Source: Tetracentron sinense
Taxonomy: Eukaryota > Streptophyta > Magnoliopsida > Trochodendrales > Trochodendraceae
Direction of reading: 5' to 3'
DNA: 64,000 nt
Assembly: GCA_015143295.1 (NCBI GenBank)
Contig: CM026566.1
Coordinates: forward strand, 5,505,072 to 5,569,071
The notes beneath the pieces are model-generated. The model was not told where the DNA came from, did not search any database, and saw only the letters and a program-made list of their open reading frames with translations. Both the position numbers and the translations under genes were made by a program. This document shows positions 35,032 through 46,412 of the stretch, piece after piece (position 1 is the first letter of the stretch; every line of letters begins with the position of its first letter).

Positions 35032-37229
35032 TTTTAGACATGATGTCCAGAAAAGTCATTAAGATTGTAAGATTCTTATTAATTAGATTAATAAAGACAT
35101 CTTCATTATCTATTGTGTATTCATTATGGATAATTAACCATGATCATGAGATGATCCATACGATATGAGATATCGATAAAGGTCTATAAGATATATTGTA
35201 GGAAAACTATGTGATGGGACTATCATGGGCAGATATAGCTTTCCAGTTCCTTATACTTTATATAGTCACAGCTATGGGTGAAGCTGGGCACTTTATTTAT
35301 TTGGCTGCCACAATGCTAAGATGTTCTCAATGGTTGAGATGTAGTTTTATCTCAAACTATTGTAGTAGAGACTACACATCAGTATATGGGTGCTTAAATG
35401 TACACTGATTGATTGCATGCAATGAAAGACCTCTTGCATAAACATACTATCAGAGAGTTGGTCTCTCATTCACATTGAACAGTTTCAATGATCCTTAGAT
35501 CTAATGAGTTCATTTATAATTAAGCAATAATTTGACTGTTTTGATTCCACCAAAGTACTCTCTACCTTAGGGACTATGATACGGTGACAATTGGATAGTC
35601 AGAAAGTTGTTCGAGTCATGATGAATTTCAAATAACAAATCCATACTCATTAAATTGAGAGATTATCCAAGTTCTGGGTAAGACAGTTGATTAAGCTTAA
35701 ATCATGTGCAGGTGATTTTGAAATCAAATAAGTTTGAAATATATTTTATTTAAAATACATTATATATAATAAAGTTATTTCTAAAATGTTTTACATGAGA
35801 AAAAGTTTCTCATGGCTTAATGAAATGTCTTGAAAACCCGGATGATGTGTAATGGGATATGAGTTACATAGTATAATAATCTCGAATGCCCATTAGGGAT
35901 AATGTTATTGGAATGATCAATTGAATTAAAAAGTTCATGTGGTGGGATCCTTAATGGTTAATGTTCTTACACTGGGATTCAATTGCAATATGGATATCTC
36001 ACGTCACTTGCAATTCTGATATCATTCCTATTTAGGGTCAATGGGATAACATTGGGTAAGTCAAGGTTAGAATGTCCCAGAGCAATCTGTGGAGATGCTC
36101 ACATAAGAAATACAAGCTCAATAATAGATTAAATGTTAATCTATAATTTAAGTGATTAAATGTTAATCATTAATAAAATTGATTAAAAGTTAATCTATGG
36201 TTTAGATTAAAAGTTAATCTAAATTAAAGGATATTAATAATAATTATTTAATTAAAATAAAATAAGGGAAAATGGGTTTGACCCATATCCATTAAACCCA
36301 TAAAGTATGGACCTTAAAATTGGGCCCAAGCCCATGGAATAAATCCCTAGGGTGTGGTGCCCACTTAGACTTTCTTAATTGGATTAGGATTTGGTTAGTT
36401 GAATAATTATTGTAGAATAACTCCTTATTTTATCGGATTAGATTCCAATACATGGAATGCAAGAAAGAAAGAGATGTAATTAGAAGTTTATCAAAACTTG
36501 GAGACCAAGCTCCCCAAGGGCTCACGCCCCCCTATAGTTCACGCCCACCCCTTTTAGGGGTTTCCTAATTTGATTAGGCTCCTAATTGTTAGGAGTTTGA
36601 TGAGATTCCTAGAATCTAGGAATTAGTTACACCCCTTTAATTATGGACTGCTTTTAGGAAAACGAAACCTAAATTAGAAAATTTGTTTTCATTAATGATA
36701 AGAGTTATCATTATTTAGTAACTCTCTTTAAGGAATGTTTTCTAATTGGATTATGATTTCGAAACTTTCCTAATCTATAAATACCAAACACCCTAAACCG
36801 TTGGAGGATAATGATTTATTGTTCTCTCTCTCTCCAAAAAACGTGAGCTAAAGGAGATTTCTCTCCCCCTCCAATTTTGTGAGCCCCCTAAGAGATTTTC
36901 CGAGTTTGAAGCTTAGGGTTTTGAACTCTAAGGGTTTTGTGAGATGGAAAGTCTACTCCAACATTCTTTTTCTTCTCTATGTTTCTTCAAGATCAATAAA
37001 GATTCCAAAGCTTCGCGGGAATAGCAAAGAACAAGGATCGAGCCTTTAGTATTTCTTTGAGAAATCTCTACAAAGAATTCTGACGGTTCGAGTTGGTTTT
37101 TGCTTCACCGGTGAACATCATTCACCGAGGTAATTTTCTAAACATGTAGTTAGTATTATTTTCTTTCTATAATGTAAAGATCCACAGAATCCAGTTTTCT
37201 GCATAAATTTTTCATCTGGATTCCCTTCA
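35032..37229 (+). repeat. 3' LTR of the copia element (2198 bp)
   Basis: Matches the 5' LTR; the terminal TG has become TT (TTTTAGACATGATG). Ends ATTCCCTTCA. Confidence 0.9.
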
Positions 37230-37387
37230 TAGCCCAGCAGTAGGTGTCATTAGGGAGGATGTTTCGGGATCCATTCCAGAGAGGGTGAGTGTTGTACTCT
37301 CCACCCGCCCTTAACTTAGAATAGATAGTAACTTCTAACCGGGGTTGCAGCCTAACCGCGTGTCTGAATATCAAAAAAAAAAAAAAA
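37230..37387 (+). repeat. tRNA-derived SINE, copy adjoining the copia LTR
   Basis: Has a B-box-like GGGATCCATTCC (about 37266), the shared body GAGAGGGTGAGTGTTG, CTAACCGGGGTTGCAGCC, and a 15-base A tail. The 5' end may have been cut by the copia insertion. Confidence 0.72.
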
Positions 37388-37616
37388 TTTGGATGAGGGA
37401 ACTGATACCGAAATTTTACTTAAATTAAAAATCATAGTCAGGACTCAGGATCAACCAAACCAAAAATGTCGTGTGTACTAGCCTTAGACAATCGGGCCTT
37501 GCCCGCTTGCCAAGATGTGGCCATGCTTCCTCTGAGGCTACCAAAATCCAACAAAATGTAGATACTATATTTACATTTGAACTATCCAAAAACCAAGGAC
37601 ATTAGAAGATTACACG
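37388..37616. other. intron sequence, nothing recognised
   Basis: AT-rich sequence between two SINE copies; no repeat or coding signal found. Confidence 0.45.
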
Positions 37617-37792
37617 CCAGGGCTTTATCCTAGTGGTAATGTATCCCCTGCTTTGGGGGGAGGCACCGGGTTCCATTCCCGAGAGGGTGGGAGTTTATAT
37701 ATATTCTTCACCCACCCACTAATTGAACAGATGCCAAAACCTAACCGGCGTTGCGGCCTAAACGTATATCTCGAACCAAAAAAAAAAAAAAA
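37617..37792 (+). repeat. tRNA-derived SINE, full-length copy
   Basis: A-box-like TAGTGGTAATG at 37631-37641, B-box GGGTTCCATTCCC at 37668-37680 (typical spacing for an internal RNA polymerase III promoter), a body ending GGCGTTGCGGCCTAAACG, and a 15-base A tail. It belongs with the copies at 37230 and 26319. Confidence 0.82.
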
Positions 37793-37972
37793 GGGTGCCA
37801 AGTTGGTTCCTTGTATTAATTTTTTTTAGTACTAGTCTAGTTGTTATGTTATTAGGTTGGGAAAAGGACAATCACTGGCGATGAAGGCCACACCTAAACT
37901 AGTTATCCTTCTATCCGAGAGATGGTCTAGGGGTGAGCAATATCCTATTAATAAATGAGCAGTGATTAGCAT

Positions 37973-38137
37973 ACCTGGGAAATGGATTTTGAAATCCAAG
38001 GTTGGACCTCATTGGTCCATGCCCCCCCTCTTAAATACCCATCACAATTAGTGGGCATTTAAGAATTAGTGGGCATTTAAGAGGGGGACATGGACCAATG
38101 AGGTCCAGCCTTGAATTTTAAAATCCATTTCCCAGGT
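37973..38137. mobile_element. palindromic MITE, about 165 bp
   Basis: The arms are near-perfect inverted repeats: ACCTGGGAAATGGATTTTGA at the left and AAAATCCATTTCCCAGGT at the right, and GACCTCATTGGTCCATG against CATGGACCAATGAGGTC. GTGGGCATTTAAGA is repeated in the loop. It lies 120 bp before the PGG exon. Confidence 0.85.
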
Positions 38138-38257
38138 ACGTTAACTATTCCCCTTAATAAATCAGGGGTGTAATGTAAGATTATGTTGTTTTAATTAAAT
38201 GAACTTCTTACTTGGGTCCTCCCCTTACTTTCTTCACATTTACATAAATATGAACAG

Positions 38258-38851
38258 GAGATTCAAGTTTATGAGCACCTGCGTTATGCTAGCGCTAACT
38301 TCGGTATAGTGGAACCATTTGATGAAAAAGGTTGGGATCTTGCAAATGCACAAAAGGATACTAAGAACAATACCTCCGATATTATAAAAGAAATTAGCAG
38401 CAATCAGATGATAGTGGCAGCTCTCATTGCCACCGTCACCTTTGCTGCAGCTTTCCAAGTTCCGGGAGGTTACAATAGTAATGATGGCACAGCAACCCTT
38501 GCCAAAAAAGTAGCTTTCCAAGTATTTGTCGTAACGGATGCCATAGCATTGTCATGCTCCATGACCGCTGTATTCCTCTGTTTCATATTCACCCTTATTC
38601 GTGAACGTAACGATGACTCCCACGTTTATGAAGTTTTAACCATTATGTGTTTCACAATTCTAATACTCATCGCCGGAATAGCGATGTTTACCGCATTCGT
38701 GGCTGGCCTGTACGCGGTGTTAACTAATTCCTTGTGGCTCGCCATTTTTACTTGTTTTATTGTCTGTGGGACTTGTCTTCTTAGCCCTGTTTTTGTTATC
38801 TTTCTTGTAAGAAAATTACGATCGTTGATCAGCAATTTGTATAAATTTTAG
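38258..38851 (+). pseudogene. ankyrin-PGG gene, last exon with PGG domain
   Basis: Acceptor ATGAACAG ends at 38257; the exon opens in phase 0 (EIQVYEHLRYAS) and stops at 38851. The PGG domain is clear: NQMIVAALIATVTFAAAFQV followed by PGGYNSNDGTATL. About four hydrophobic segments follow (near MIVAALIATV, AIALSCSMTAVFLCFIF, MCFTILILIAGIAMFTAF and LAIFTCFIVCGTCLLSPVFV). It could still be spliced to the middle exon, but the upstream gene is split. Confidence 0.9.
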
Positions 38852-39252
38852 AATGTCATTTTCAACAATTGTACTTGTATATCCTATAGATCTTTTTGAG
38901 ATTTTTCTTGTTTATGTGAAAACAATTACAAACCAAGAACTCGAAGTTGGGTTGCACGACTGCTTCAAGTTACCCGCTTTGAGCCGCCTCTAAGCAATTG
39001 AATCTTACGACTTTTGCATTCAAACTGCATGCTTGGCGTGGTTACAAATTTCTCAGGCTTCCTTCTTTAGCTGTAATGACAAATCTTCTTCCTATGCAGA
39101 TGACCAGCTTTATATTTTCTGTGTTAGTTTGATGGGGAGCTCTCTCTGTTGAAATGAAAGAGATCTATGTCTCTTACTTGAGAGTGACTATTGGACTCAA
39201 TTCCCTATTTATAGGCCCATAATTCACATAATTGGTTGCATGTATTCCTTTA
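38852..39252. other. 3' flank of the ankyrin gene
   Basis: No gene seen. On the minus strand GGCCTATAAATAGGG (about 39208-39222) looks like a TATA box followed by CT-rich leader-like sequence, but nothing coding follows it. Confidence 0.4.
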
Positions 39253-39528
39253 TGCTGTGTTTGGTTGCCAAGAAAATTTGAAAAAGAAAAGAAAAGAAAT
39301 CTTCATATTTTCCATTGTTTGGTTGTCTAGAAAATTAGAGAGAAAATTATCATGAAAGAATTTTCTCTTGTTTGGTTGCTAAGAAAATATATGAAAAAGT
39401 ATATTTTTTGTTTTTTTCTCCACAATAAACATTCTTTATTATAAAATAAATATTCATAGAATATTATTTATGATTAAAAAAAAAAGTCAAAACTATTTTC
39501 CATATCATTTATGTCATCTTTGTCAATA

Positions 39529-39771
39529 GGGGTGTTAATGGACCAGGTTGGCCAATTATTAGTTGGGTTAGACATGGGCTAAGTCTAAAACCTGTGGCCG
39601 TTTTAGCAGGTGGCTAACTTGGCTTTGCTAACTTGGCCTGGCCCAACTAACTCGGCCTGTTTAGTTCATAGGAAAAATTTTACATACAATTTTATAGGTG
39701 GGTTGACCCGGCTCATTTATTAATCAGGCCAAGTCGTGCCTGAACTGGGCCAGGCTGATTAAGCCCCTATC
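39529..39771. mobile_element. hAT-type MITE, 243 bp, with 8-bp target duplication
   Basis: Flanked by TGTCAATA at 39521-39528 and 39772-39779. The ends GGGGTGTTAAT and ATTAAGCCCC are inverted. The interior is rich in GGCC/GGGCC words. It lies inside the PIF/Harbinger element. Confidence 0.78.
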
Positions 39772-39969
39772 TGTCAATACCTTCAACATATAAGACTTTT
39801 AATTATTTCTATGCAACAAAATAATTGCAGGTATTGTTCAACATAATCATCTCTTAGTGATGAGTGAACATATAATCACGCCACCTCTTATCAACTATAT
39901 TTTGCCTTAAAATAGCTCATTCTCTAGAATCATCACTTCTATTCATCTAATAAACAACACCCTCTCGAG

Positions 39970-40645
39970 TCACCTCTTGCATCATAAGCTCCTAGTAAAC
40001 TTCGGCCAAAAGTGTATCATCTGGATCAATGCCCAAGAGAAAATTGTGAAGGATGCAACATGCTTGCACAATTGCTTGCACAATTCTTACTTGCGTTGCA
40101 AAAGGATAATTCGGTTCAGTTCCACTTCCTATAATAGGAAACCGCTTCTTCAATACCCCAAAAGTTCATTCGATTGCATTTCGCAAAGAAGAATATCGAA
40201 GATTAAAATCTCTCGCATTCTGAGGTTAGTGGTTATTATACTCTTTAAGATGGTAACATGTGTTTCGATATGGTGCAAGAAATCCACTTCGCAATGTGAA
40301 CCCTACATCAACCAAGTAAATTTTTGCCTAAGACCAAATGAGAAGTTTAGTTACTTGAAAATGAGAATGTTATCTAAAATAGGACAAAATATTTTTAATG
40401 CTAAATATTAAGTACCTTGAGGGACAATTAGCTTGTCCTCCCTCGTTAAAGCAGAGTTTAATACTCTAGAATAGCATAACATTTCCAACCGGGAAGAATA
40501 TACGTGAACTTCAAATCAAATGAGCATGTAACCAAGATATTTTGTGAAGGATAATCTTTTCGACCTCGATATCTCGACACATCTTCATTTGATACTTTTA
40601 CATGAATTTGTGTCCCATCAATTGCACCTATGCAATCCTGTCATA
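39970..40645 (-). pseudogene. PIF/Harbinger transposase (DDE_4-like) fragments
   Basis: On the minus strand the order is DCIGAIDGTQIHVKVSNED, then RYRGRKDYPSQNILVTCSFD, an apparent intron (GTACTTAA...GGTCTTAG near 40420-40340), VDVGFTLRSGFLAPYR, and NAIERTFGVLKKRFPI. The GAIDGTH/Q and NxIERxFGxLKxRF motifs are diagnostic of Harbinger transposases. It is broken by stops and small indels. Confidence 0.85.
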
Positions 40646-42102
40646 AATTTAATATTAATTTAAATCATGAGTTCAAATAATTTAAATCATAAGTTCAAAT
40701 AAAGTGAGCGAAATATGCTAAATAGCTACTACTAAAGCCAAATAAAGCGAGTAAAATCTACTAATCCAAATGGAAATCATGAATTCAATTAAAGTGAGTG
40801 AAATCTACTGCTAAAACCAAATGGAGTAGCTATTTACCAAGTAAGAGAGAATGCATAGCACTTGCAGCAACAAGGTCATTTTTTAAACACCATTCAGCAA
40901 CAACAGGGTCATTTTTAAAAAATAGATTTTCAGTTATACCAGATCAACGGATTGGGGGGTTTGGATTGATACCCGCTTCTTTCATTCTGTGTACTGATTG
41001 TATATAAGTTGTGAAAGAAACCCATTGGCTAGTCAATATGTACTAACCAACCAGAAGAATTGAAGTCCATTTCCAATATATCCCTATTATAATTTAGATA
41101 ATATTGTAACTCCTTCAAGATGGAGTGACTGGGGAGACCCATAAAGGAGAAGGTATATGTCATTGATTTAACGATTTCAAAGAATTTTCAGAATATGGCT
41201 TTGGATACCATATTCTGAAATGGATTAATGGGTAGATGGGGTATGGGTGGTAAGCAACTGGATCCACATTTCAATTAAGAATACAAATTTTGGTGTTGAT
41301 TCCACCATCGACAGTAATTTCAAATACAATCCATAGTCCAAATGCAATCTAAGGTTCAAAAAAAAAAAATAGTTGACAAACATGCAATCCAGCTAGAAAT
41401 GGGTCGCTGGCAGGATTATGGTGATCCACCAAATTACCAGAAATGGGTTGCTGGCAAGAACTTCAGCTTGGGAGATTTCCTTAGTAAGCCCACATAAACA
41501 CCATACTAAATTTAGATTTTTTTTTAATATAGATTTGCTCCTACTTATTTATAGCAACAGGTAGGAGGAGATTCTTCTTTTATGTTTATTGCTTTTCAAT
41601 TCTCTCTTTCTGTATCTAATTATGTCTCTCACACTCAGTACTGCTCTTAATATCTCCTCTTCTGGAGGAATGATGATGGAGTTTAATGGATGATATGAAA
41701 ATTTTCACAAATGGCAATAGTTTTTCTCTACCCATTTAAAAAAATTAGAAGTTCAATCTATACAAAGTATAAAGCTGGTAAATTAACCCAAAAAGATGTA
41801 GGAAAAAAACATGCTGAGCATGAATTGACTATAGAACCCAAGAACAAGTCATAAATAATAATAATAATAATATATTATTATTATTATTGATCCACAACCC
41901 CAACTAAAAGAACCCATTTCAACAAATCCAACCACGAGAATAATACAATAAAATAAAAAATAGTTCTCAAAGTAAAAATAATCAAACACCTTGAGACTGA
42001 TGTAGTCCATTGAGACATTTCATCAAACACCTTCTGTTCGAAATGAGTGAGGGTTTGAAAACATGAACCAAATCACTGAGAGATGAACAGAGCCGATGGC
42101 GA

Positions 42103-42647
42103 TAGGCCTGTCAAAAAAGCCCTAGTATGTCAAAGGGTACCCAGCCCTTCCAAACCCACCAAAGCCCAGCCCTTCTTCGGCCATTGGGCTGGGTAGGGCC
42201 CAAAACAAAGAAGCCCTTCTTCCATAGGGTCGGGCTAGGGCTGACTCCTGCCACCCTTTCAAGCCCGACCCATTTTCCCCTCTTTAAGAATACTTAATTT
42301 AAGTTGTAAATTACTAATATAGCCCCCATTAATGATATTAACATGGGGTTTATTCATAAATTCATAACCAAACCTCTTTATATACCAATTTTTCTTGAAA
42401 GTCATCACAAAATTTTTCAAAAGTTCAATATGTTGTATGATGGTATCACCTATTTGAATGGTTTTCTATAACAAAATCTCGCGCTCTTCCGGCCCTTTGG
42501 CTCGACCTAGCCTGGCCCTAGCTTTTGAGGGTAGGACTAGGACCCAATCAACCCCGACCCTTGAAGGGCTAGGGCCTTCTCTTATAGGGAAGGGTAGGGC
42601 TAGGGTTGGCCCTGACCCTACCCCTAAACGGCCCTTTGAAAGCCATA
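42103..42647. mobile_element. hAT-like non-autonomous element, GC-rich, 545 bp
   Basis: Ends TAGGCCTGTCAAAAAAGCCC and (reverse complement of the right end) TATGGCTTTCAAAGGGCCG are inverted. The flanks GATGGCGA and GAAGGTGA match at 6 of 8 bases, compatible with an aged 8-bp duplication. The interior has GGGCTGGGTAGGGCCC-like words in both orientations. Confidence 0.55.
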
Positions 42648-43107
42648 GAAGGTGAGACTGACGAACAGAGAGACAGAGAGAGAGAGAGATGAACAGAGCC
42701 AAAGGCGAGATTGACGAACAGAGAGTGAGTGAGAGAGAGAGATATACCTGAATGGAGTCGACGAAGTCATTGGAGTCACCAGAGTCGACGAAATCGCCAT
42801 AGTCATAGAATTCTAGCCGGAAATTGCAGGTGGAGAAGGAGAGAGGATGAATTAGAGAAGAAGAGAAGTGGGGTTTGAAAATAGAACCTGGTCTTTTTTT
42901 CTCTCCTCTTTCCTTTCTTTTCTTTTCTCTTTAAAATCCAACCTTTTATAAGGATTTTAAATCATCCATTTGAGAGAAAGTTTTTTTTTTAAATTTCCCC
43001 TTTTCTTTTCCTTCCTTTATTTTCTTAGTAACCAAATGATGGAAAACCAAATTTTCTCTCTATTTTCTTTTATCCCTCTATTTTCTCGACAACCAAACAC
43101 AACATTA

Positions 43108-44316
43108 GAGGTGGACTCGGTTTCAGTCTCAGTGCGGTTTGAGAGACCCACCAAGTGCATGAACTTAGACTTGCTAATCTAAATTAATGATAACCAAACT
43201 AGGAAAAGGGTGATTATGCTCTATAAATAACTGAGTTTTTATGTACGTAAATGGGCCCCACCTATTAAAAAAGCCTAAAAATGAGCTCCCTTTTCAAGTT
43301 CATATTTTTCTAGGCTCACACATGTGTGACCTAGTTGCACGTGTGTTCAACCTCAAACCCGTATGAAATCCACTGTGTTGTGCTTCGTAAGTGAAGAAGA
43401 ACAACAATAAAACTCATTACAAGAAATCGACTCATCCCTCATGGTTTTTAATCGAAACCGTAGGTCATTGATCATGGTAGCGCACATAACGAAATATAAC
43501 ACTTCGATGCATGATCGTATATCATATCAAATATCACAGTTATATAACCGTAATTGTACACGTAAATTAACCGAGATTATACATTCAAAATACAATCATT
43601 TCATGTTCATCTTACAACCACGGTTTCATAATTAAACATGATTGTTTAAAATTAAAAGCTCACAGTGTTGTAATAAATCGTGATCATTGATTTTTCTTCT
43701 TGATCTTTCTCTATTTTGTTTTTCAATTGAATTCCTCCTTCATGTAGCCCTACCACTTGTACCTCCTCACAACCAATTCTAAATTTATACAAGATTAAAA
43801 TAAAGCGTTCATCAATACAACAACTTGAAAATAATAGAATAAATTAACCTCCACCATGAATATTATAACAACAGGAAATTATATTTTCTTTAATAATTAA
43901 TAAAAATTTGTTTACAGTGTGATCAAAATACTTATATGCATAAATGATAATTAAATTTAAATAATAACGCTTCTAAAATATTTAGTCAGATCCTTTTTAA
44001 ATCTTTCTATTGTTTTCTCACTATGTGGTTCATCACCCTTATTAAAACAGTCAACAATCTAATCATGCTACAACATAGTGTAGTAACCTCATTATTAGTT
44101 ACCCGTTTTTTTGGGACATAAAAAATTAAGATAATGATTAGAATGTCAGTTATGTTTAATACATAAAATTTCTGAAACAACAATTAAAAAGGCTAATTAA
44201 TGTCGAATACATCTTAATATTAATAAAATTCGCTCTTGGGTCTATTCTTACCTTTCAAAAGACTCGACTTGTATAAAATATCCTTTTACAAAAATTTATC
44301 AATTATATAAAGGTAG
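43108..44316. other. intergenic, nothing recognised
   Basis: AT-rich. Open stretches are short and have no domain signature; no LTR or inverted-repeat ends found. Confidence 0.5.
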
Positions 44317-44520
44317 TGTGAGCGCAGGATTTTTACCGTCTTTCCTTCCGGGTCGGGCCCTACGAAGGCATGATGCTAAAATGGATCTTTGGGGGCTCAT
44401 GGGTACTAAGATTCGCCACCTATTTATCTAGGAAAAAAGGACTCAGGTGGTTAGATAGGACCTATGGTCTCGATTAGAGTCTAGGTAAGTGGCTCGGTTA
44501 AGTCCCGGGGAATATATTAA
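44317..44520 (-). repeat. 3'-end fragment of a Tat/Ogre-type LTR
   Basis: On the minus strand it ends AAAATCCTGCGCTCACA, as does the Tat LTR at 60241 (GAAATCCTGCGCTCACA). It also shares GATAAATAGGTGGCGA and GGACTTAACCGA with that LTR. The primer site and the rest of the element are absent. Confidence 0.75.
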
Positions 44521-46265
44521 AATTATTAAAAAAGCTGAAGTGTTTAACTAATGAGTAGGTTTTTGCCTTCGGGTAAAACAATGAGTAGGGTTTTGCTTCT
44601 TTGCAAGTCAAGCCACTAGGGATTCAATATTTTGCAAATTTTACCGTAGTTTCTATATTCTTTTAGGATTGTATGTGCCTACTCACATCTTGCTAGCCAT
44701 AACTTGCACAATCCAAGGGATCGAGATTGTTTGGCTAGATTTGCTTATATTCATTTTTTGAAGTGTTTGTATATGAGATTTTTGTTCTTCAAGGTGAAAG
44801 GGTTTTAAAGGTTATTGCAATTTTCATGTAGTCCATAGTAAAAAAAAATGGTACCACTACTATTAATATTAGTCTAATAGTATGGATTCTGTTACTATTT
44901 GCTATTTATTTGGATTCTCCCATTAAGTGTGTCCAACTAATATAAGTTTTATCTATCTCAACTACTAAAACAATAGAATTCTTCTCGATCTCTCTAATAT
45001 CTCTTATGCATTAAACTTTTTTTTTTATATCATTATTAGTTTTCTCATTTTCTTTTTTGTTCGGGATGGGATTTCATTGAACTAAATATGTTTATTTGTT
45101 CGCTTTGCAGTACTAGGGAGATATTCACATCAATGACATCGGTAGGTGCTTTACTCTCTTTTTAATATTAACGGTAAGTGAAATTACTTAATTTGAACTC
45201 ACTATTTATTACTATGCTATACTCTAGCATTTCATCCAAAACAATTTTGACAATTTTTGCTCTATTAAATGTCAAACTTATTCAAGTCATATTCTGTCAT
45301 TTGGTCTTATTTTCTGCACTTATTAGAACTGGACACTCACGTGCATCGCGCATGCTTTTCGCTAGTACTATTATAAAGAGAAAGGTAGGGTCAAAAGCGT
45401 GGGTTGAATTTTCTAATATTGTCCATCAAATCACACAGTTGTTATGTTAGCCTATTTTCAAATGAGGGTATTTAATAAAGAGTACTAACGCTCTCTTCTA
45501 ACGCTCTCCTCAAATCGTTGTTTCATTCTTCTAACGCTCTCTCACCCTCTTCTCTCCCTCTCGGTTGCCCCTTGCCACCCTTGTCGCTTACTACCTTCTA
45601 TTGCTGTTGTCGCCGGTATTGTGATCTCAGAGAGTTTTAATTAGTGTTGGTATATATTTTTTACTTTGCAAATTTAACTTTATTTTGATTTTTATACTTT
45701 GATTGTATTTCTATTGGTTGATGAATGCCTCATTGTTCATCAGTGTCAGTTTGGTGTCTGATTTTTGGAATCAAATTGTCCACTATTCGTGAACTATGTG
45801 TTGAAGGGGAAATATTTACACCACTTATAGAGATCAAATTGCAAAGGATAAAATTATCCAAAATTTTATCTAATATTAAATTCCAATCATTTTTTATGCT
45901 GGAGAGATGGGGAGGGGAGATTGCAATATTTAAGGCTTGATCTTCAAAGATAAGGAGATACAGGTTTTTTTTTTTGTTTTAATAGTAATTTGTGTTGTGG
46001 GTGGGGGTGGTAAGAAAAAGCAGATTGATGGAACGACAACAGCTACATCAACTACAACCATCACTCTTTGTTTAACGGTCTTCCATTTCAGCTATTAATT
46101 CAAAGAGCAGTAGCATAGATGGGGAGCTTGGGAATGGGAAACATATCCTCTATGTTCTTCCCTGGGTTCTTCCCAGTGACCATGGGTAGGGTTAGGGGTA
46201 GGGCTTCTTGTTTTGCACGTGTTATTTGGCTTATATTCGACGTATACAATTTTTGGACTTCGCTA
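44521..46265. other. intergenic; possible Helitron-like terminus near 45366
   Basis: No gene. At 45341-45366 a short hairpin (GCATCGCGCATGC) is followed by TTTTCGCTAGT and then ACTATTATAAAGAG. A hairpin just before CTAGT is how plant Helitrons end, but one site proves nothing. Confidence 0.3.
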
Positions 46266-46412
46266 CTGAGACCCCCTTAGGGCCAAGACCATCGAGATTG
46301 TGCTCTAAGAACATGGGATTTCTGGTGGGGTCATTTCACATGGTAGGCCCCACTTGAAATCCCATGCTCTTGGAGCACGGTCTCGGTGGTCTCGGCCCTA
46401 AGGGGGTCTCAG
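46266..46412. mobile_element. palindromic MITE, 147 bp
   Basis: Arms of about 56 bp: CTGAGACCCCCTTAGGGCC at the left and GGCCCTAAGGGGGTCTCAG at the right are exact complements. The inner parts (AACATGGGATTT against AAATCCCATGCT) also pair. No clear target duplication. Confidence 0.85.

Larger units (their letters stand above)
26822..37229 (+). mobile_element. Ty1/copia retrotransposon, decayed, inside the ankyrin intron
   Basis: LTRs at 26822-29001 and 35032-37229, primer site TGGTATCAGAGC, gag, protease, integrase before RT (the copia order), RNase H and a polypurine tract. It is flanked by TAGCT (26817-26821) and TAGCC (37230-37234), a 4-of-5 target duplication. Many LTR differences, frameshifts and stops mark it as older than the Tat insertion. 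It lies in the same orientation as the host gene. Confidence 0.93.
25584..38257 (+). other. 12.7-kb last intron of the ankyrin-PGG gene
   Basis: Runs from GTACTA at 25584 to the acceptor ATGAACAG ending at 38257. It contains a SINE fragment, a copia element, two SINEs and a palindromic MITE. The parts 25584-26090 and 26400-26816 are AT-rich intron sequence in which I see no gene. Confidence 0.75.
11628..38851 (+). pseudogene. ankyrin-repeat/PGG-domain membrane protein gene (ITN1/ACD6-like), split by a retrotransposon
   Basis: Host gene on the plus strand. Coding pieces are 11636-12143, 24543-24815, 25048-25583 and 38258-38851. Taking one copy of the ACGGG target duplication, the pieces total 1911 nt in one frame: the intron after 24815 is phase 1 and the one after 25583 is phase 0, and both sides agree. 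The reading frame is about 636 codons plus stop from 11636, or about 613 from the first ATG at 11705. Layout is an N-terminal heptad repeat, several ankyrin repeats, then a PGG domain with about four membrane segments. Members of this plant family sit in the plasma membrane or ER and act in stress, defence and salt responses; the role of this one is not known. A 12.4-kb Tat element interrupts the first coding exon, so this allele should be null or truncated. Confidence 0.85.
39253..43104 (-). mobile_element. PIF/Harbinger DNA transposon, decayed
   Basis: Terminal inverted repeats TGCTGTGTTTGGTTG (left) and TGTTGTGTTTGGTTG (right, reverse complement) differ at one base. TTA lies on both sides (39250-39252 and 43105-43107), the 3-bp duplication typical of this superfamily. 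The minus strand encodes transposase fragments, and two hAT-like elements are nested inside. The part at 40660-42094 is AT-rich and holds no clear domain; an exon-like MTMAISSTLVTPMTSSTPF at about 42806 on the minus strand may begin an accessory gene. Confidence 0.85.

Noticed and set aside
37617..37680. Possible functional tRNA gene
   Set aside because: Only A and B boxes are present, no cloverleaf can be drawn, and a poly-A tail marks it as a SINE.
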